Origin: Lacticaseibacillus zeae DSM 20178 = KCTC 3804
GTDB lineage: Bacteria; Bacillota; Bacilli; Lactobacillales; Lactobacillaceae
DNA: 64,000 bases
NCBI RefSeq assembly: GCF_000260435.1
Contig: NZ_BACQ01000014.1
Coordinates: 1 to 64,000, forward strand
Reading direction: 5' to 3'
Part shown: piece after piece, positions 17,924 to 28,819 of the stretch
How the letters are laid out: each line of letters starts with the position of its first letter
Numbering within the stretch: the stretch's first letter is position 1
Position numbers and translations under genes: made by a program
The notes under the pieces: model-generated
Told to the model about the DNA's origin: nothing
What the model saw: only the letters and a program-made list of their open reading frames with translations
Database searches by the model: none

Positions 17924-18112
17924 GGCGCTTTAAAGACAGTTATTGCTAAGTTTAATTTGTTTTAACTTAATTTTATGCATACCAAACGTGAGAATCGGCA
18001 GCTGTTTTTTCTGAATTAGTGCAACAGGACGGTTCGAAAACAGCCAGTTTGTCGGCTTCGCTGCAGGCAATTACCATTTTTTCACTGCACTACTCGCCTA
18101 TTTATGCCAAAG

Positions 18113-18138
18113 AAAAAACCGCCAAAATTGGCGGTTTT
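18113..18138 (-). terminator. Terminator of typA
   Basis: AAAACCGCCAA / TTGGCGGTTTTTT on the minus strand with a T run, 12 nt after the typA stop. The rest of the gap up to ftsW (17935-18112) shows nothing else. Confidence 0.88.
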
Positions 18139-18149
18139 CAGAAAATAGA

Positions 18150-19994
18150 CTATTTGGATGCAGCAATCTTCTTACGCTTGGCTGCCTTTTGACGTTCGCC
18201 TGTGTTCAGGATCTTCTTACGCAAGCGAATGTTCTTTGGCGTTACTTCGCAGTATTCATCATCATTCAAGAATTCAATGGATTCTTCAAGCGTCATTTTC
18301 TTTGGCGTCTTGATCGCAGCTGCGTGGTCTTTCCCGGCAGCACGTGTATTGGTCAGGTTCTTCCCCTTGGTGACATTGACAGCAATGTCATTTTCGCGGG
18401 AGTTTTGGCCAACAATCATGCCTTCATAAACTTCGGTTCCGGCATTGATGAACAATTGCCCACGATCTTCAACCGACTGCAAGCTATAAGTGGTAGCAGT
18501 ACCGGCGTTGATCGAAACCAAAGCGCCTTGAGTACGACCAGGTTCCCAGTTCTTGATAACCGGCGCATACTTTTCGAAGGTGTGGTTCATGATCCCGTAA
18601 CCGCCAGTGGATGACAGAAATTCAGTCGAGTAGCCGATTAAGCCACGGGAAGGTGCCAGGAAAGTGAGGCGGGTCTGCCCGTTGCCTTCATTTTCCATAT
18701 TCTGCATTTCGCCTTTACGCTGGCTCATCGCATCGATAACCGTACCGGTATATTGTTCCGGCGTATCGATCTGTACGTTTTCAAACGGTTCCATCATCAC
18801 GCCATCGATATCGCGATAGATAACTTCTGGCCGGCCGAGTTGTAGCTCGAATCCTTCACGCCGCATTTCTTCAACCAAAATGGACAGATGCAGTTCCCCA
18901 CGACCGGAAACCATCCAGGCACCAGCCTGATCGGTATCGTCAACACGTAGCGACACATCGGTCTGCAGCTGGGACTTCAAGCGTTCTTCCAGTTTGCGCG
19001 CAGTGACATTTTTACCTTCGCGACCGGCAAACGGGCTGTCATTGGCCACAAACATCATTTGCAGCGTCGGTTCGTCAATCCGCAAAATCGGTAACGCTTC
19101 TGGCGTGTCGGCAGCCGTCACGGTTTCACCGACAAAAATGTCATCCATCCCGGAAACGGCAATCAGATCTCCGGCTTTGGCGGAATTGATTTCAGTCCGG
19201 GTTAACCCGAAGAAACCAAATAATTTCGTCACGCGGAAGTTCTTTTGCGAACCATCCAATTTCATAACGGTAACATTGTCGCCGATTTTAATTTTGCCGC
19301 GGAAAATCCGGCCAATACCGATTCGGCCAACATAATCGTTATAATCCAGCATTGCCACCTGGAATTGCAACGGTTCGTCACTATTATCGATTGGCGCAGG
19401 AATTGTTTTGATAATGGTATCAAAAAGCGGGTTCATCGTGTGCTTTTGCGTTGACAGATCGGAATCCATGCTGGAAGTCCCGTTAACGGCGGAAGCATAG
19501 ACCACAGGAAATTCCAATTGGGCGTCATCGGCACCTAATTCGATGAACAATTCAAGTACTTCGTCCACGACTTCTTCCGGACGAGCACCCGGACGGTCAA
19601 CCTTGTTGATAACTACGATTGGCGTCAAATGCTGTTCCAACGCCTTCTTCAAAACAAAGCGCGTTTGCGGCATCGGGCCTTCAAAGGCATCGACAACCAG
19701 CAAAACCCCGTCAACCATCTTCATAACCCGTTCTACTTCACCGCCAAAGTCGGCATGTCCCGGGGTATCAAGAATGTTGATCGTTGTGTCGCCATACTTC
19801 ACCGCCGTGTTTTTACTCAGGATGGTGATACCACGTTCCTTTTCAATGGCGTTGGTATCCATCGCCCGATCTTGTAATTGAATGTGTTGATCAAGTGTAT
19901 CCGATTGTTTAAGCATCTCGTTAACCAAAGTTGTCTTACCATGGTCAACGTGGGCAATGATCGCAATATTGCGAATATCGTCACGTGTTTTCAC
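18150..19994 (-). CDS. typA: Ribosome-associated GTPase TypA/BipA
   Basis: TypA is a translational GTPase related to EF-G that assists 50S assembly and growth at low temperature or under stress. The 614 residues match the family. The P-loop is AHVDHGKTT (near 14-22), G3 is [15 protein letters not shown]4 is [10 protein letters not shown], then domains II, III/V and the BipA-specific C-terminal domain follow with a Lys-rich tail. The start is GTG at 19994, preceded by AAAGGAAG. Its leader contains a perfect 10-bp hairpin (20011-20054) directly before the ribosome-binding site. Confidence 0.97.
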   Translation of the reverse strand: MKTRDDIRNIAIIAHVDHGKTTLVNEMLKQSDTLDQHIQLQDRAMDTNAIEKERGITILSKNTAVKYGDTTINILDTPGHADFGGEVERVMKMVDGVLLVVDAFEGPMPQTRFVLKKALEQHLTPIVVINKVDRPGARPEEVVDEVLELFIELGADDAQLEFPVVYASAVNGTSSMDSDLSTQKHTMNPLFDTIIKTIPAPIDNSDEPLQFQVAMLDYNDYVGRIGIGRIFRGKIKIGDNVTVMKLDGSQKNFRVTKLFGFFGLTRTEINSAKAGDLIAVSGMDDIFVGETVTAADTPEALPILRIDEPTLQMMFVANDSPFAGREGKNVTARKLEERLKSQLQTDVSLRVDDTDQAGAWMVSGRGELHLSILVEEMRREGFELQLGRPEVIYRDIDGVMMEPFENVQIDTPEQYTGTVIDAMSQRKGEMQNMENEGNGQTRLTFLAPSRGLIGYSTEFLSSTGGYGIMNHTFEKYAPVIKNWEPGRTQGALVSINAGTATTYSLQSVEDRGQLFINAGTEVYEGMIVGQNSRENDIAVNVTKGKNLTNTRAAGKDHAAAIKTPKKMTLEESIEFLNDDEYCEVTPKNIRLRKKILNTGERQKAAKRKKIAASK

Positions 19995-20010
19995 GTTTCT
20001 ACTTCCTTTC

Positions 20011-20054
20011 TGCTGGCACTACAGGCCGCTTACCACATTAAAAAAGTGCCAGCA
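20011..20054 (-). promoter_or_regulatory. Hairpin in the typA leader
   Basis: TGCTGGCACT and AGTGCCAGCA pair perfectly over 10 bp around a 24-nt loop that contains a T run. The 3' arm ends a few bases before the AAAGGAAG ribosome-binding site. The T run is in the loop rather than after the stem, so it is not a normal terminator. It could act on translation initiation; that is inference. Confidence 0.55.
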
Positions 20055-20078
20055 ACTGACACAGTTATACGATTTTGA

Positions 20079-20107
20079 ATTATAACACACTCTACCCAAT
20101 CTGTCTG
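20079..20107 (-). promoter_or_regulatory. typA promoter
   Basis: CAGACA (20102-20107), 17 bp and TATAAT (20079-20084) on the minus strand, with TGT directly before the -10 box forming an extended -10. Confidence 0.65.
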
Positions 20108-20191
20108 GATTTTCTGAAAAGTGAATTGCTTCACGCAGCTATTTTAGCTGAATTTTCGTAAAAGAACCGCTGTTAGGCTAATAAATAGACG

Positions 20192-20221
20192 AAAAACCGG
20201 CGTCTCGATTAGTCGCCGGTC
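20192..20221 (-). terminator. Terminator of the LDH-like/UPF0223/IMPase unit
   Basis: ACCGGCGA and CGCCGGT pair around an 11-nt loop, followed by TTTTT on the minus strand, about 40 nt after the IMPase stop. Confidence 0.75.
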
Positions 20222-20262
20222 GTCGTTGCTCGTTTGTGAACGCTACTTATTGTGGCTTGAGA

Positions 20263-21042
20263 TCACTTGCCAGCCATCATTGTGAGAATCGTGCGATGCG
20301 CTTGCGGCGTGGCAGCCACAACGACACCTGGCTGGCGCAAATCAATCGGAGAACCGTCTTCGCGACTGAATTGAACGCCCAGCCCCTTTGTAATCGCCAT
20401 GCCAGCCGCCACGTCCCAAGGCTGTAAATATGAAACGTAGCCAAGTTGTCGGCCTAACGCGATTTCGATAAACTCCATGCCGGCACTGCCACTCATTCTT
20501 GGCCCGGAACTCGCCAACGCAATATCACCTAGGTGCAGACGATTCTTGATTGTCATCGGACCGGTCACACCCAACAACCCGTCTTTCAGTTGCAAATCCG
20601 GTAATTTTGTCAATGTTCGTCCAGCAAACGTAACGGGCATTTCCGGTCCGCCACTCAGCACCTCATTACGCATGACGTCCATAATTGCCCCGACAACCGG
20701 TTGTCCATCACGATAAACCCCAATCATGATCGCAAAATGAGCCTGTTGTTTGACAAAATTCATCGTCCCATCAATCGGATCGACAAAAAAGACCAAACCG
20801 CTGAGATCCGTATCATCATGAGCATGGCCTTCCTCGCCGATGATGCCTGCTTCAGGGTAATCAGTCTTAATGTGATTGATTAAAAATTTCTGGTTGGCTT
20901 TATCAACATTAGTCACTAAATCATTGCGGTTACTTTTACGGGCCACGTCCAACGGTTTCGCCATTGCCGCCAAAATTTGCTTACGACTCTCAGCAAACCA
21001 GCTGATCAGTGTCTGCCGGATTTTTTCTGGATCTTGCGTCAT
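20263..21042 (-). CDS. Inositol-monophosphatase family phosphatase
   Basis: The 259-residue Mg2+-dependent sugar or nucleotide phosphatase belongs to the IMPase/SuhB fold. It shows GEEGHAHDD (first metal motif, about residue 72), FVDPIDGTMNFVKQ (second metal motif) and WDVAAGMAITKGLG (C-terminal motif). It resembles Bacillus YktC, which also follows the UPF0223 gene yktA. The true substrate cannot be read from sequence. It starts 2 nt after the UPF0223 stop, the last gene of a three-gene unit. Confidence 0.93.
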   Translation of the reverse strand: MTQDPEKIRQTLISWFAESRKQILAAMAKPLDVARKSNRNDLVTNVDKANQKFLINHIKTDYPEAGIIGEEGHAHDDTDLSGLVFFVDPIDGTMNFVKQQAHFAIMIGVYRDGQPVVGAIMDVMRNEVLSGGPEMPVTFAGRTLTKLPDLQLKDGLLGVTGPMTIKNRLHLGDIALASSGPRMSGSAGMEFIEIALGRQLGYVSYLQPWDVAAGMAITKGLGVQFSREDGSPIDLRQPGVVVAATPQAHRTILTMMAGK

Positions 21043-21044
21043 AC

Positions 21045-21326
21045 TTAACTCACCTTCACCTTAATCTTTTGGCTCACACCTTGGCGCGCCATCTGTACAA
21101 CAGTATACATGGAATATCCGGACAGTGCTTCAAACTCCCGATCCAGTTGACGTTCAGTTCCCTTATCCGGCACCACCTGTTTGAATCCACGGTAGGCTGC
21201 CAACAGGTTATCCCGATCGACGCCATGCTCATACGCATCTTCAACGAGTGCAAAGAAAGTCGTCACTTTAATTTTTTCGTCAGTTGTCCAGTCAAGGTCT
21301 AGAGGATAGCTGTAATTAGGTTTCAT
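21045..21326 (-). CDS. UPF0223 family protein (YktA-like)
   Basis: The 93-residue protein is a small helical member of UPF0223, recognised by SYPLDLDWTTDEKIKVTTFF at the start and a YRGFKQVVPDKGTERQLDREF core. Its function is unknown. It overlaps the end of the LDH-like gene by 11 nt and precedes the IMPase, the same pairing as Bacillus yktA and yktC. Confidence 0.88.
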   Translation of the reverse strand: MKPNYSYPLDLDWTTDEKIKVTTFFALVEDAYEHGVDRDNLLAAYRGFKQVVPDKGTERQLDREFEALSGYSMYTVVQMARQGVSQKIKVKVS

Positions 21327-22209
21327 TTTTATCTGCTCCTTGTTCGATTGCTTCGATTTCGGCTTGAACAGCTTGAATTGCTGTGCTCAAAGCCGCCTCT
21401 TCATCATCGGACCCCGCAACTGTCGCCAGTGTGACCACGCCGCGTTCGTCCAGCAAAATCGGCGAGCTGTCCACCTGCCCGGTTTCATCGTCAGAATCTC
21501 GCAGATGTGCGAACGTACCAATGAGCTTTTCACCGGCAAACGCAGCTAGAATCGGTTCGACAAGTCGACCTACCAGGACGGTCAAGGCGCTTGCCAAAAA
21601 GGCCTGAATAGCCGAAGCTGCTTCGGTAAAAACGGCTTGGTCATCATTTAATAACCGCAATATTGGCGTTGCCCCGACATACGCCCGACTCCAGATTAAT
21701 ACCGGTGATTGACTGGTACCAACGACATAAGCCGTTACTTGTTTAGCCGGGACAGCCAGTCGATCCGCCAAAAATTGTTCAAAGCACCACGTTGCACCAA
21801 AAGTTCCTAACCCAACAATCTGCCGTTTATTCAGCCCGGAGAATCGCTGGGCAAAATAAGTGAAACGTTCATCATGCGTCATCGCCACGACAACCCGCCC
21901 GGTAAAGCCTGCTGCCATCGCTGAATTCAGAACCTTACGAATTGAGGCAATGTTGGTTGCCACAAAGTTTTCATCAGCCGGCGTTCCGGTATCAGTTAGA
22001 ATCAACACATCCGCCGTTTTAAGAACTTTCGGGGTTACCTTGATAAACGTATTGTGACAAATTTGACTCAGTGCCGCCAAACCGGCAACATCCACCAATG
22101 TCGTATCCGGTTCGTAGCAACCAATTTCCAGATCAAGTGGTGACGCAATTAACGTTTGCAAAAGTGCTTGTGTACTACAACTGGCTCCGTGAACGACGAC
22201 TCTTTGCAT
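21316..22209 (-). CDS. Lactate/malate-dehydrogenase-like protein without catalytic residues
   Basis: The 297-residue protein aligns by eye to L-lactate dehydrogenase, but the active site is gone. LDH has GTSLDTARFRQ; here the segment reads GTFGATWCFEQ, so catalytic Asp168 and substrate-binding Arg171 are absent. LDH has GEHGDTEFPVWSHA; here it reads GTSQSPVLIWSRA, so catalytic His195 is absent. The N-terminal loop (VVVHGASCSTQALL) is a poor GxGxxG. An oxidoreductase role is unlikely; a binding or regulatory role is possible. ATG at 22209 follows AAGGGG; an in-frame codon six residues upstream is less likely. It leads a unit with UPF0223 and IMPase. Confidence 0.8.
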   Translation of the reverse strand: MQRVVVHGASCSTQALLQTLIASPLDLEIGCYEPDTTLVDVAGLAALSQICHNTFIKVTPKVLKTADVLILTDTGTPADENFVATNIASIRKVLNSAMAAGFTGRVVVAMTHDERFTYFAQRFSGLNKRQIVGLGTFGATWCFEQFLADRLAVPAKQVTAYVVGTSQSPVLIWSRAYVGATPILRLLNDDQAVFTEAASAIQAFLASALTVLVGRLVEPILAAFAGEKLIGTFAHLRDSDDETGQVDSSPILLDERGVVTLATVAGSDDEEAALSTAIQAVQAEIEAIEQGADKNET

Positions 22210-22240
22210 GAAACCCCTTCCCCTCAATTGCGTTACCTAT

Positions 22241-22269
22241 ATTCTAGCGGAAGCGCAATCTTAAGACAA
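22241..22269 (-). promoter_or_regulatory. Promoter of the LDH-like/UPF0223/IMPase unit
   Basis: TTGTCT (22264-22269) and TAGAAT (22241-22246) on the minus strand are 17 bp apart, 32 nt before the ATG. The AT-rich stretch 22270-22420 contains no gene I can support. Confidence 0.65.
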
Positions 22270-22420
22270 AATTAAAAAGGGCTTTAGGTGCAATTGTTAA
22301 CTAACTGAAATATTAACGCCTTCTCATATAAAAATATCATGATTATCTTCTGACATTTGGTCATAAACCACTCTGAAATTTTCAAAGTTAACAAGACCGC
22401 CCCTCTAAAATGTGTGCACA

Positions 22421-22450
22421 CAAAAACAGACACCGGAAAAATCCGGTGTC
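22421..22450 (-). terminator. Terminator of the pdhABCD operon
   Basis: GACACCGG and CCGGTGTC pair perfectly around a 6-nt loop, followed by TGTTTTTG on the minus strand. Confidence 0.85.
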
Positions 22451-22517
22451 CGCTTAGTTATTCGCGCAAATGGTGATCCAAAACTAAACCGATTTCCGAA
22501 AATGACCGACCCACTTG

Positions 22518-23921
22518 CTAAATATTGATTGGTAAGCCTAATGCAACTTCGGCATCGTCCATGATCGTTTCGCTTAAGGTCGGATGCGGGTGAATGGTCA
22601 GCGCCAAATCCTCGACGTTCAGACCGCCTTCAACAGCGACAGTCAGCTCGGAGATCAGATCACTGGCGCCGGCACCGGCTACCTGACCGCCGATAACTGT
22701 GCCTTCTTCGTTGGTAACAAGACGGACAAAGCCTTCTGTTTGGGCCAAACTCAAGGCGCGACCATTAGCAGCAAATGGGAACTTGCTGGCCTTGGCTTTG
22801 ATGCCTTTGTCTTTGGCTTCTGCTACCGTCATGCCAGTCGTGGCAAGTTCGGGGTCGGTGAAGCAAACAGCTGGCATTGCTTTATAATCAACCGCACTTG
22901 CCTTGCCGCTGATCGCTTCAGCTGCCACTTTACCTTCATAGCTCGCCTTATGGGCTAATGCTGCGCCCGGAACAACATCGCCAATCGCATAAATATTTGG
23001 CTTGTTGGTGCGGCCTTGTGCATCAACCTTGATCAAACCGCGGTCAGTCGTTTCGATGCCGACAATGTCCAGTCCCAAATCATCCGTATTTGGCCGACGT
23101 CCGACAGTGACCATGACATAGTCAGCCGCCAGTGTCTGTTCTTTGCCGTCAGCGGTATAAGTTACCTTGACACCGTTACCGGTATCTTCGGCTTCTTTGG
23201 CCATCGCGTTCGTGATAACCGTGACACCGCGCTTCTTAAAGGAGTTCAAGACCAGCTGAACCATATCCTTTTCAAAGTTTGGCAAAATCGAACTGGTCCC
23301 TTCAAGAATCGTGACATGTGCGCCTAAGTTTGCATAGGCACTTGCCAATTCAGAACCGATGTAGCCACCGCCGATAACAACAAATTCTTTAGGGACTTCC
23401 GGCAGGTTTAAGCCACCGGTCGAATCAAGAATTCGCTTACCAAATTTAAAACCCTTAATTTCAATCGGTCGACTGCCGGTTGCGATAATCAGGTTTTTGA
23501 AAGTGTAAGTTTGGGCAGAATCTTTTTGCATGACCCGTAAACTATGGTCATCCTTTAAGAAAGCCGTACCCATGATCGAATCAATCTTGTGCTTCTTGAA
23601 CAACATTGAAACACCACTGGTTAAGGTGTGAACAACCTTATTTTGCTTCCAGTCCTGTGTCTTTTTGAAGTCAAGATCCGCACCTTTAGCGTTAATGCCG
23701 AATGTGCTGGCGTCCAAAGCATCTTGATAACGATGTCCGGCATTAATCAACGCCTTTGATGGAATACAGCCAACATTCAAACAAACACCGCCGATGAAAG
23801 TACTTTCGATCACGGTAACTTTCTGACCCATTTCAGCAGCCCGAATGGCAGCCACATAACCGCCGGGGCCGGAGCCAATCACAACTGTATCCAAATCGAT
23901 TGCAAAATCGCCTACAACCAT
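22518..23921 (-). CDS. pdhD: Dihydrolipoyl dehydrogenase (E3)
   Basis: E3 reoxidises the dihydrolipoyl groups of the pyruvate dehydrogenase complex with FAD and NAD+. The 467 residues contain the FAD-binding [17 protein letters not shown], the redox disulfide [13 protein letters not shown] (Cys pair near 47-52), the NAD-binding [17 protein letters not shown], the second FAD site [16 protein letters not shown] and the C-terminal HPHPTLSE catalytic His motif. It lies 2 nt after pdhC and ends the operon. GGAGGG precedes the ATG. Confidence 0.98.
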   Translation of the reverse strand: MVVGDFAIDLDTVVIGSGPGGYVAAIRAAEMGQKVTVIESTFIGGVCLNVGCIPSKALINAGHRYQDALDASTFGINAKGADLDFKKTQDWKQNKVVHTLTSGVSMLFKKHKIDSIMGTAFLKDDHSLRVMQKDSAQTYTFKNLIIATGSRPIEIKGFKFGKRILDSTGGLNLPEVPKEFVVIGGGYIGSELASAYANLGAHVTILEGTSSILPNFEKDMVQLVLNSFKKRGVTVITNAMAKEAEDTGNGVKVTYTADGKEQTLAADYVMVTVGRRPNTDDLGLDIVGIETTDRGLIKVDAQGRTNKPNIYAIGDVVPGAALAHKASYEGKVAAEAISGKASAVDYKAMPAVCFTDPELATTGMTVAEAKDKGIKAKASKFPFAANGRALSLAQTEGFVRLVTNEEGTVIGGQVAGAGASDLISELTVAVEGGLNVEDLALTIHPHPTLSETIMDDAEVALGLPINI

Positions 23922-23923
23922 AC

Positions 23924-25573
23924 TTATCCCTCCATCAACAGCAGATCAGGATCTGCCAACAATTTGTCCATCAGATTCAATGCTGTTTGCGCCAGCGCAC
24001 CATCAATCAGACGATGATCATAACTCAAACTCAGCTTCAGCAGATTACCGACAACAATTTCGTTATCGGCATTGACGTATGGTTCCTTGGCAATTTTACC
24101 GACACCAAGAATCGCGACTTCCGGCTGATTAATAACCGGCGTGAACCAGCCGCCGCCAATTGATCCGACATTACTGATGGTCATGGAACCGCCACGCATT
24201 TCATCTGGCTTCAATTTGCTGTCATAGGCTTTCTGCGCATTGTCACTGATTTCTTTGGCAATTTCAAACATACTCTTGGCATCGGCGTTCTTGATAACCG
24301 GAACGTACAAGCCGTGATCCGTATTGGTCGCGATCCCGATGTTAAAGTAATGTTTGTAGACAATTTCGTCAGTGGTATCGTCAATAGACGCATTAAATTC
24401 AGGATATTCACGCAAGACGGTGACCAATGCCTTGACGATGTATGGCAAGAAGGTCAGCTTAATGCCTTTATCAGCCGCATACTGCTTGTATTTCTTGCGA
24501 TGAGCCATCAACTTGGAAACTTCGACTTCATCAAAGCTCGTGACATGCGGGCTCCGCTGCTTAGATGACAGCATTGCCTTCGCAATTGCCTTTCGAGTTG
24601 GCGTCATCTTTTCACGTGTTTCAAGTTCGGCTTCACTGCCACTCGAAACATATGGTGTAATTGCTTGTGGTTTCGGTGCTGCCGGTGCTGGTTGTGCCGG
24701 AGCAGACTTGGCTGCTTCTGGCGCTGGTTGTGCCGAAGCTGCGGTCGTAGTTGAAGCGCCTGCCTTAAATGCATCAACGTCAGCTTTGGTAATGCGGCCA
24801 TGCTTACCAGTTGCAGGCACTTGCGAAATATCAATACCTTGCTCACGCGCATATTGCCGAACAGACGGCATTGCCAAAATTTCGCGATTTGGATCTGTTA
24901 TGGCTGGTACGGCACCTGCTGCTGGGCTTGTTGCGGAAGCACTCTCTGCCCCAGCAGCACTTGTTGCCGGTGTGGCTGCCGGTTCACCGGCAACTGGCGT
25001 ATCGTTATGCCCTGGAGCATCGATATCAACCAGTGCGTCGCCGACAGATGCCGTTTCCCCTTCAGGAACCAGAATCTTGACAACTGTTCCGGTAACTGGA
25101 GATGGAATTTCTTCGACACTCTTGTCACTCTGAACTTCAAGAAGGGTATCATCCTCCTTGATTTCATCGCCAGCCTTCACATCCCACTTGACAATTTCGC
25201 CTTCTGCCAAGCCTTCGCCTAATTCCGGAAGCTTAAACTGATATACCGATTTAGCCGCGGCCGGCGCAGGTGCTGCCGGTGCAGCGGTTGAAGCTGCTGG
25301 TGCTGCTGGTGCTGCCGACTGTGCAGGCGCGCCTGAGCCATCATCAATTTCAACCAACAAATCACCGACAGAAGCTGTTTCGCCTTCCGGTACTAAAATT
25401 TTTAAAATTTTCCCGGATACTGGCGACGGAATTTCTTCGACACTTTTATCACTCTGAACTTCAAGAAGGGTGTCATCCTCCTTGATTTCATCACCAGGTT
25501 TAACGTCCCACTTGACGATTTCACCTTCTGCCAAACCTTCGCCAAGTTCTGGCAGTTTGAATTCAAAAGCCAT
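23924..25573 (-). CDS. pdhC: Dihydrolipoamide acetyltransferase (E2) with two lipoyl domains
   Basis: E2 forms the core of the complex and transfers acetyl groups from lipoamide to CoA. The 549 residues carry two nearly identical lipoyl domains (about 1-80 and 110-190), each with a [13 protein letters not shown] lipoylation site. Ala/Pro-rich hinges separate them from an E3-binding domain ([22 protein letters not shown] near 235) and the C-terminal catalytic domain with SYDHRLIDG. The lipoyl repeats are close at DNA level too (about 25070-25240 and 25395-25560), pointing to recent duplication or gene conversion. Confidence 0.98.
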   Translation of the reverse strand: MAFEFKLPELGEGLAEGEIVKWDVKPGDEIKEDDTLLEVQSDKSVEEIPSPVSGKILKILVPEGETASVGDLLVEIDDGSGAPAQSAAPAAPAASTAAPAAPAPAAAKSVYQFKLPELGEGLAEGEIVKWDVKAGDEIKEDDTLLEVQSDKSVEEIPSPVTGTVVKILVPEGETASVGDALVDIDAPGHNDTPVAGEPAATPATSAAGAESASATSPAAGAVPAITDPNREILAMPSVRQYAREQGIDISQVPATGKHGRITKADVDAFKAGASTTTAASAQPAPEAAKSAPAQPAPAAPKPQAITPYVSSGSEAELETREKMTPTRKAIAKAMLSSKQRSPHVTSFDEVEVSKLMAHRKKYKQYAADKGIKLTFLPYIVKALVTVLREYPEFNASIDDTTDEIVYKHYFNIGIATNTDHGLYVPVIKNADAKSMFEIAKEISDNAQKAYDSKLKPDEMRGGSMTISNVGSIGGGWFTPVINQPEVAILGVGKIAKEPYVNADNEIVVGNLLKLSLSYDHRLIDGALAQTALNLMDKLLADPDLLLMEG

Positions 25574-25590
25574 GTTGGCACCTCTTCTCT

Positions 25591-26568
25591 CTAGAAATTA
25601 ACGGTTTCCCGAACTTTAGCTTCAATATCCTTGGCATTTGGCAGCCAAATATTTTCGGCTTGACCAAATGGGAACGGCGTATCAGGAGCCGCAACCCGAC
25701 CGATCGGTGCCTCAAGTGACAGAATTGCCCGTTCAGAAATTTCACTGATGACGTTGGCGGCAACACCGGCCATCCGCTGGGCTTCCTGAACGACCACTGC
25801 CTTATGTGTTTTCTTAACCGATGCAATAATGGTCTCAACATCAAGTGGGGCAATGGTCCGTAAATCAACAATTTCAGCATTGATGCCATCTTTAGCTAAA
25901 TTATCAGCCGCCTTGAGCGCTTCACGAACCATCGCACCATAAGTGATGATCGACACGTCGGTTCCTTCACGCGTTACCGCTGCCTTATCCAGCGGCACCG
26001 TGTAAGTCCCTTCTGGAACATCTTGACGGAACGACCGGTAAAGTTTCATGTGTTCAAGGAATAACACTGGGTCATTGCTGCGAATGGAACTAATCAGCAA
26101 ACCTTTAGCATCGTACGGGTTACTTGGAATAACGACCCGCATGCCAGGAAATTGAGCGATCAAGCCTTCAAAGTTATCACTGTGCATTTCTGGCGTATGA
26201 ACCCCGCCGCCAAATGGTGCCCGAATGGTAATCGGCATGGAACGCGTACCACCCATTCGATACCGCATCCGTGACATCTGGCCGCCAATACTGTCCATGG
26301 TTTCAAAAACGAACCCAAAGAACTGGATTTCGGGAATCGGCCGCCAGCCGGTTAAGGCCAATCCAATGGCCAATCCGCTAATGCCTGACTCGGCAAGGGG
26401 CGTATCAAAGACGCGATCCTCACCGTGTTTAGCTTGCAAGCCATCCGTTGCCCGGAAGACTCCGCCGTTTTTACCTACATCTTCGCCGAATACCAAGGTT
26501 TTAGGGTCGTTCGCCAACTCAACATCAAGCGCATCAGTGATGGCTTGGATCATTGTTTTTTGTGCCAT
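25591..26568 (-). CDS. pdhB: Pyruvate dehydrogenase E1 beta subunit
   Basis: E1 decarboxylates pyruvate using thiamine diphosphate. The 325-residue beta subunit has the expected [18 protein letters not shown] near residue 27, the [19 protein letters not shown] block and a C-terminal transketolase domain ([14 protein letters not shown]). Two nucleotides separate it from pdhA. It pairs with the alpha subunit in an alpha2beta2 E1. Confidence 0.98.
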   Translation of the reverse strand: MAQKTMIQAITDALDVELANDPKTLVFGEDVGKNGGVFRATDGLQAKHGEDRVFDTPLAESGISGLAIGLALTGWRPIPEIQFFGFVFETMDSIGGQMSRMRYRMGGTRSMPITIRAPFGGGVHTPEMHSDNFEGLIAQFPGMRVVIPSNPYDAKGLLISSIRSNDPVLFLEHMKLYRSFRQDVPEGTYTVPLDKAAVTREGTDVSIITYGAMVREALKAADNLAKDGINAEIVDLRTIAPLDVETIIASVKKTHKAVVVQEAQRMAGVAANVISEISERAILSLEAPIGRVAAPDTPFPFGQAENIWLPNAKDIEAKVRETVNF

Positions 26569-26570
26569 GG

Positions 26571-27710
<1,140 letters not shown>

Positions 27711-27755
27711 TTATTAACCCAGGAAAACTGTACTAATGAAAATCTTTACAAATAA

Positions 27756-27784
27756 AGCGTAACATTGCAAAATTGTCGTTGCAA
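27756..27784 (-). promoter_or_regulatory. pdhA promoter
   Basis: TTGCAA (27779-27784), 17 bp and TACGCT (27756-27761) on the minus strand. A cre-like sequence (ATAAAACGCTTGCA on the minus strand, 27780-27793) overlaps the -35 box; 12 of 14 positions fit the TGNAANCGNTNNCA consensus allowing for N. Confidence 0.5.
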
Positions 27785-27822
27785 GCGTTTTATTTCAAGG
27801 TACACAAGAAGTACTTTTTGCG

Positions 27823-27873
27823 AAAAAAGGCCGCCCGTTATGTCATTATCAGACTATAACAGACGGCCTTTTT
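27823..27873 (-). terminator. Terminator after the P-type-ATPase-like gene
   Basis: AAAAAGGCCG..CGGCCTTTTT with inner GTTAT/ATAAC pairing and A/T flanks on both sides. On the minus strand it lies about 70 nt after the ATPase-like stop and insulates pdhA. Confidence 0.75.
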
Positions 27874-27944
27874 CATTAAGACACAAAAAGAGCACGCTAC
27901 TTCACAAGCACGTGCCTCTTCATCTTCAAAACATTGTCCGTGCA

Positions 27945-28760
27945 TCACGAGACCGGATCTTGGTTGTGCCAGAAATCACTGGTTTTACTATGATGTTTCA
28001 TGGCGCCAACCAAGGTGGCGTGGCGTGCAAAATCCATATCCAAATGAGTTTGCACTGCACGATTTATTTGTTTGCTTTTGAACAATTCTGCTGGGAGAAC
28101 TGATACAGTCATGCGAGCCACATAGCAAATCTGTTTCAACGCAAGCGTCATAGCAGTAACCGCACTCATTACAAGTGAAGTTGACGCTAGATTTGTGGAT
28201 TGATTCGCAAGCTGCATTAACGCACGGTCCAGTAGACCATTATTCCAAACTGCAGTCACAGTTGCTTGGGCGTCGGTCGCCATCACGGCACCAGCTACGC
28301 CCACTCCAGCAGGCACCCGCTGATTCAACAAAACCAGCAGCCCGGCCATGTCACTTGGCAAGGTTACGTGCGCTTCAGGAGACAATGCAACATCAACAGG
28401 CAGTTTTTCTCCCGCTGTCAGCATCAAAACATCACCAACGACAAGGTCTTTCGCCTGAACCTGACGAACCAGTCCTTCACGCACGACCAACACTGATTGT
28501 TGGGGATTGCTTTGATGCCGAGTCAACGCTGTGATCAAATAAACGACCACAGCTATCAAAAATCCAAGCAGTATCGCAATGATAGCAGTTAAAAGCCAGC
28601 TGTGACTGACAAAGCTAATTAGGCTGCTCACACCAGCCAGTACCGCCAGCAAAGGCAAAAAGAGTTTTGTCTTGCTGATCGGATTCTGGTGGGATGTCAC
28701 TGCTTTTTGAGCCCTTTGCGCTTCATAGCGCGTCAGGCCGCTTGATATCATCATCAACAT
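27945..28760 (-). CDS. Short P-type-ATPase-like membrane protein under M-box control
   Basis: The 271-residue protein resembles the N-terminal third of a P-type cation ATPase. A cytosolic GLTRYEAQRAQKAV segment precedes two membrane helices (about 34-55 and 57-80). An actuator-like domain follows (VQAKDLVVGDVLMLTAGEKLPVDVAL), then hydrophobic helices after about 195. The actuator TGES loop is not recognisable, and there is no DKTGT phosphorylation motif or nucleotide domain, so it cannot pump as drawn. No further ATPase fragment lies downstream; pdhA comes next. AAAGGAG places the start at ATG 28760, although the frame is open to 28823. The upstream riboswitch implies a Mg2+ role; inference: a regulatory relative of MgtA-type pumps. 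Confidence 0.75.
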   Translation of the reverse strand: MLMMISSGLTRYEAQRAQKAVTSHQNPISKTKLFLPLLAVLAGVSSLISFVSHSWLLTAIIAILLGFLIAVVVYLITALTRHQSNPQQSVLVVREGLVRQVQAKDLVVGDVLMLTAGEKLPVDVALSPEAHVTLPSDMAGLLVLLNQRVPAGVGVAGAVMATDAQATVTAVWNNGLLDRALMQLANQSTNLASTSLVMSAVTAMTLALKQICYVARMTVSVLPAELFKSKQINRAVQTHLDMDFARHATLVGAMKHHSKTSDFWHNQDPVS

Positions 28761-28819
28761 CGACAAACTCCTTTCCGTATATCCCGAAAAGAGCCGCGAT
28801 GCTGCCAAATCCATTAATT

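Noticed and set aside
24513-25133. 206-codon Ala/Ser-rich frame opposite pdhC
   Set aside because: It is the shadow of the Ala/Pro-rich linkers of E2; no ribosome-binding site or promoter.
27945-28760. Simple pseudogene of a magnesium pump
   Set aside because: The gene has an intact start, ribosome-binding site, riboswitch and terminator, no leftover downstream half, and the TGES loop is also altered, so decay by one truncation does not explain it. It remains possible at lower probability.
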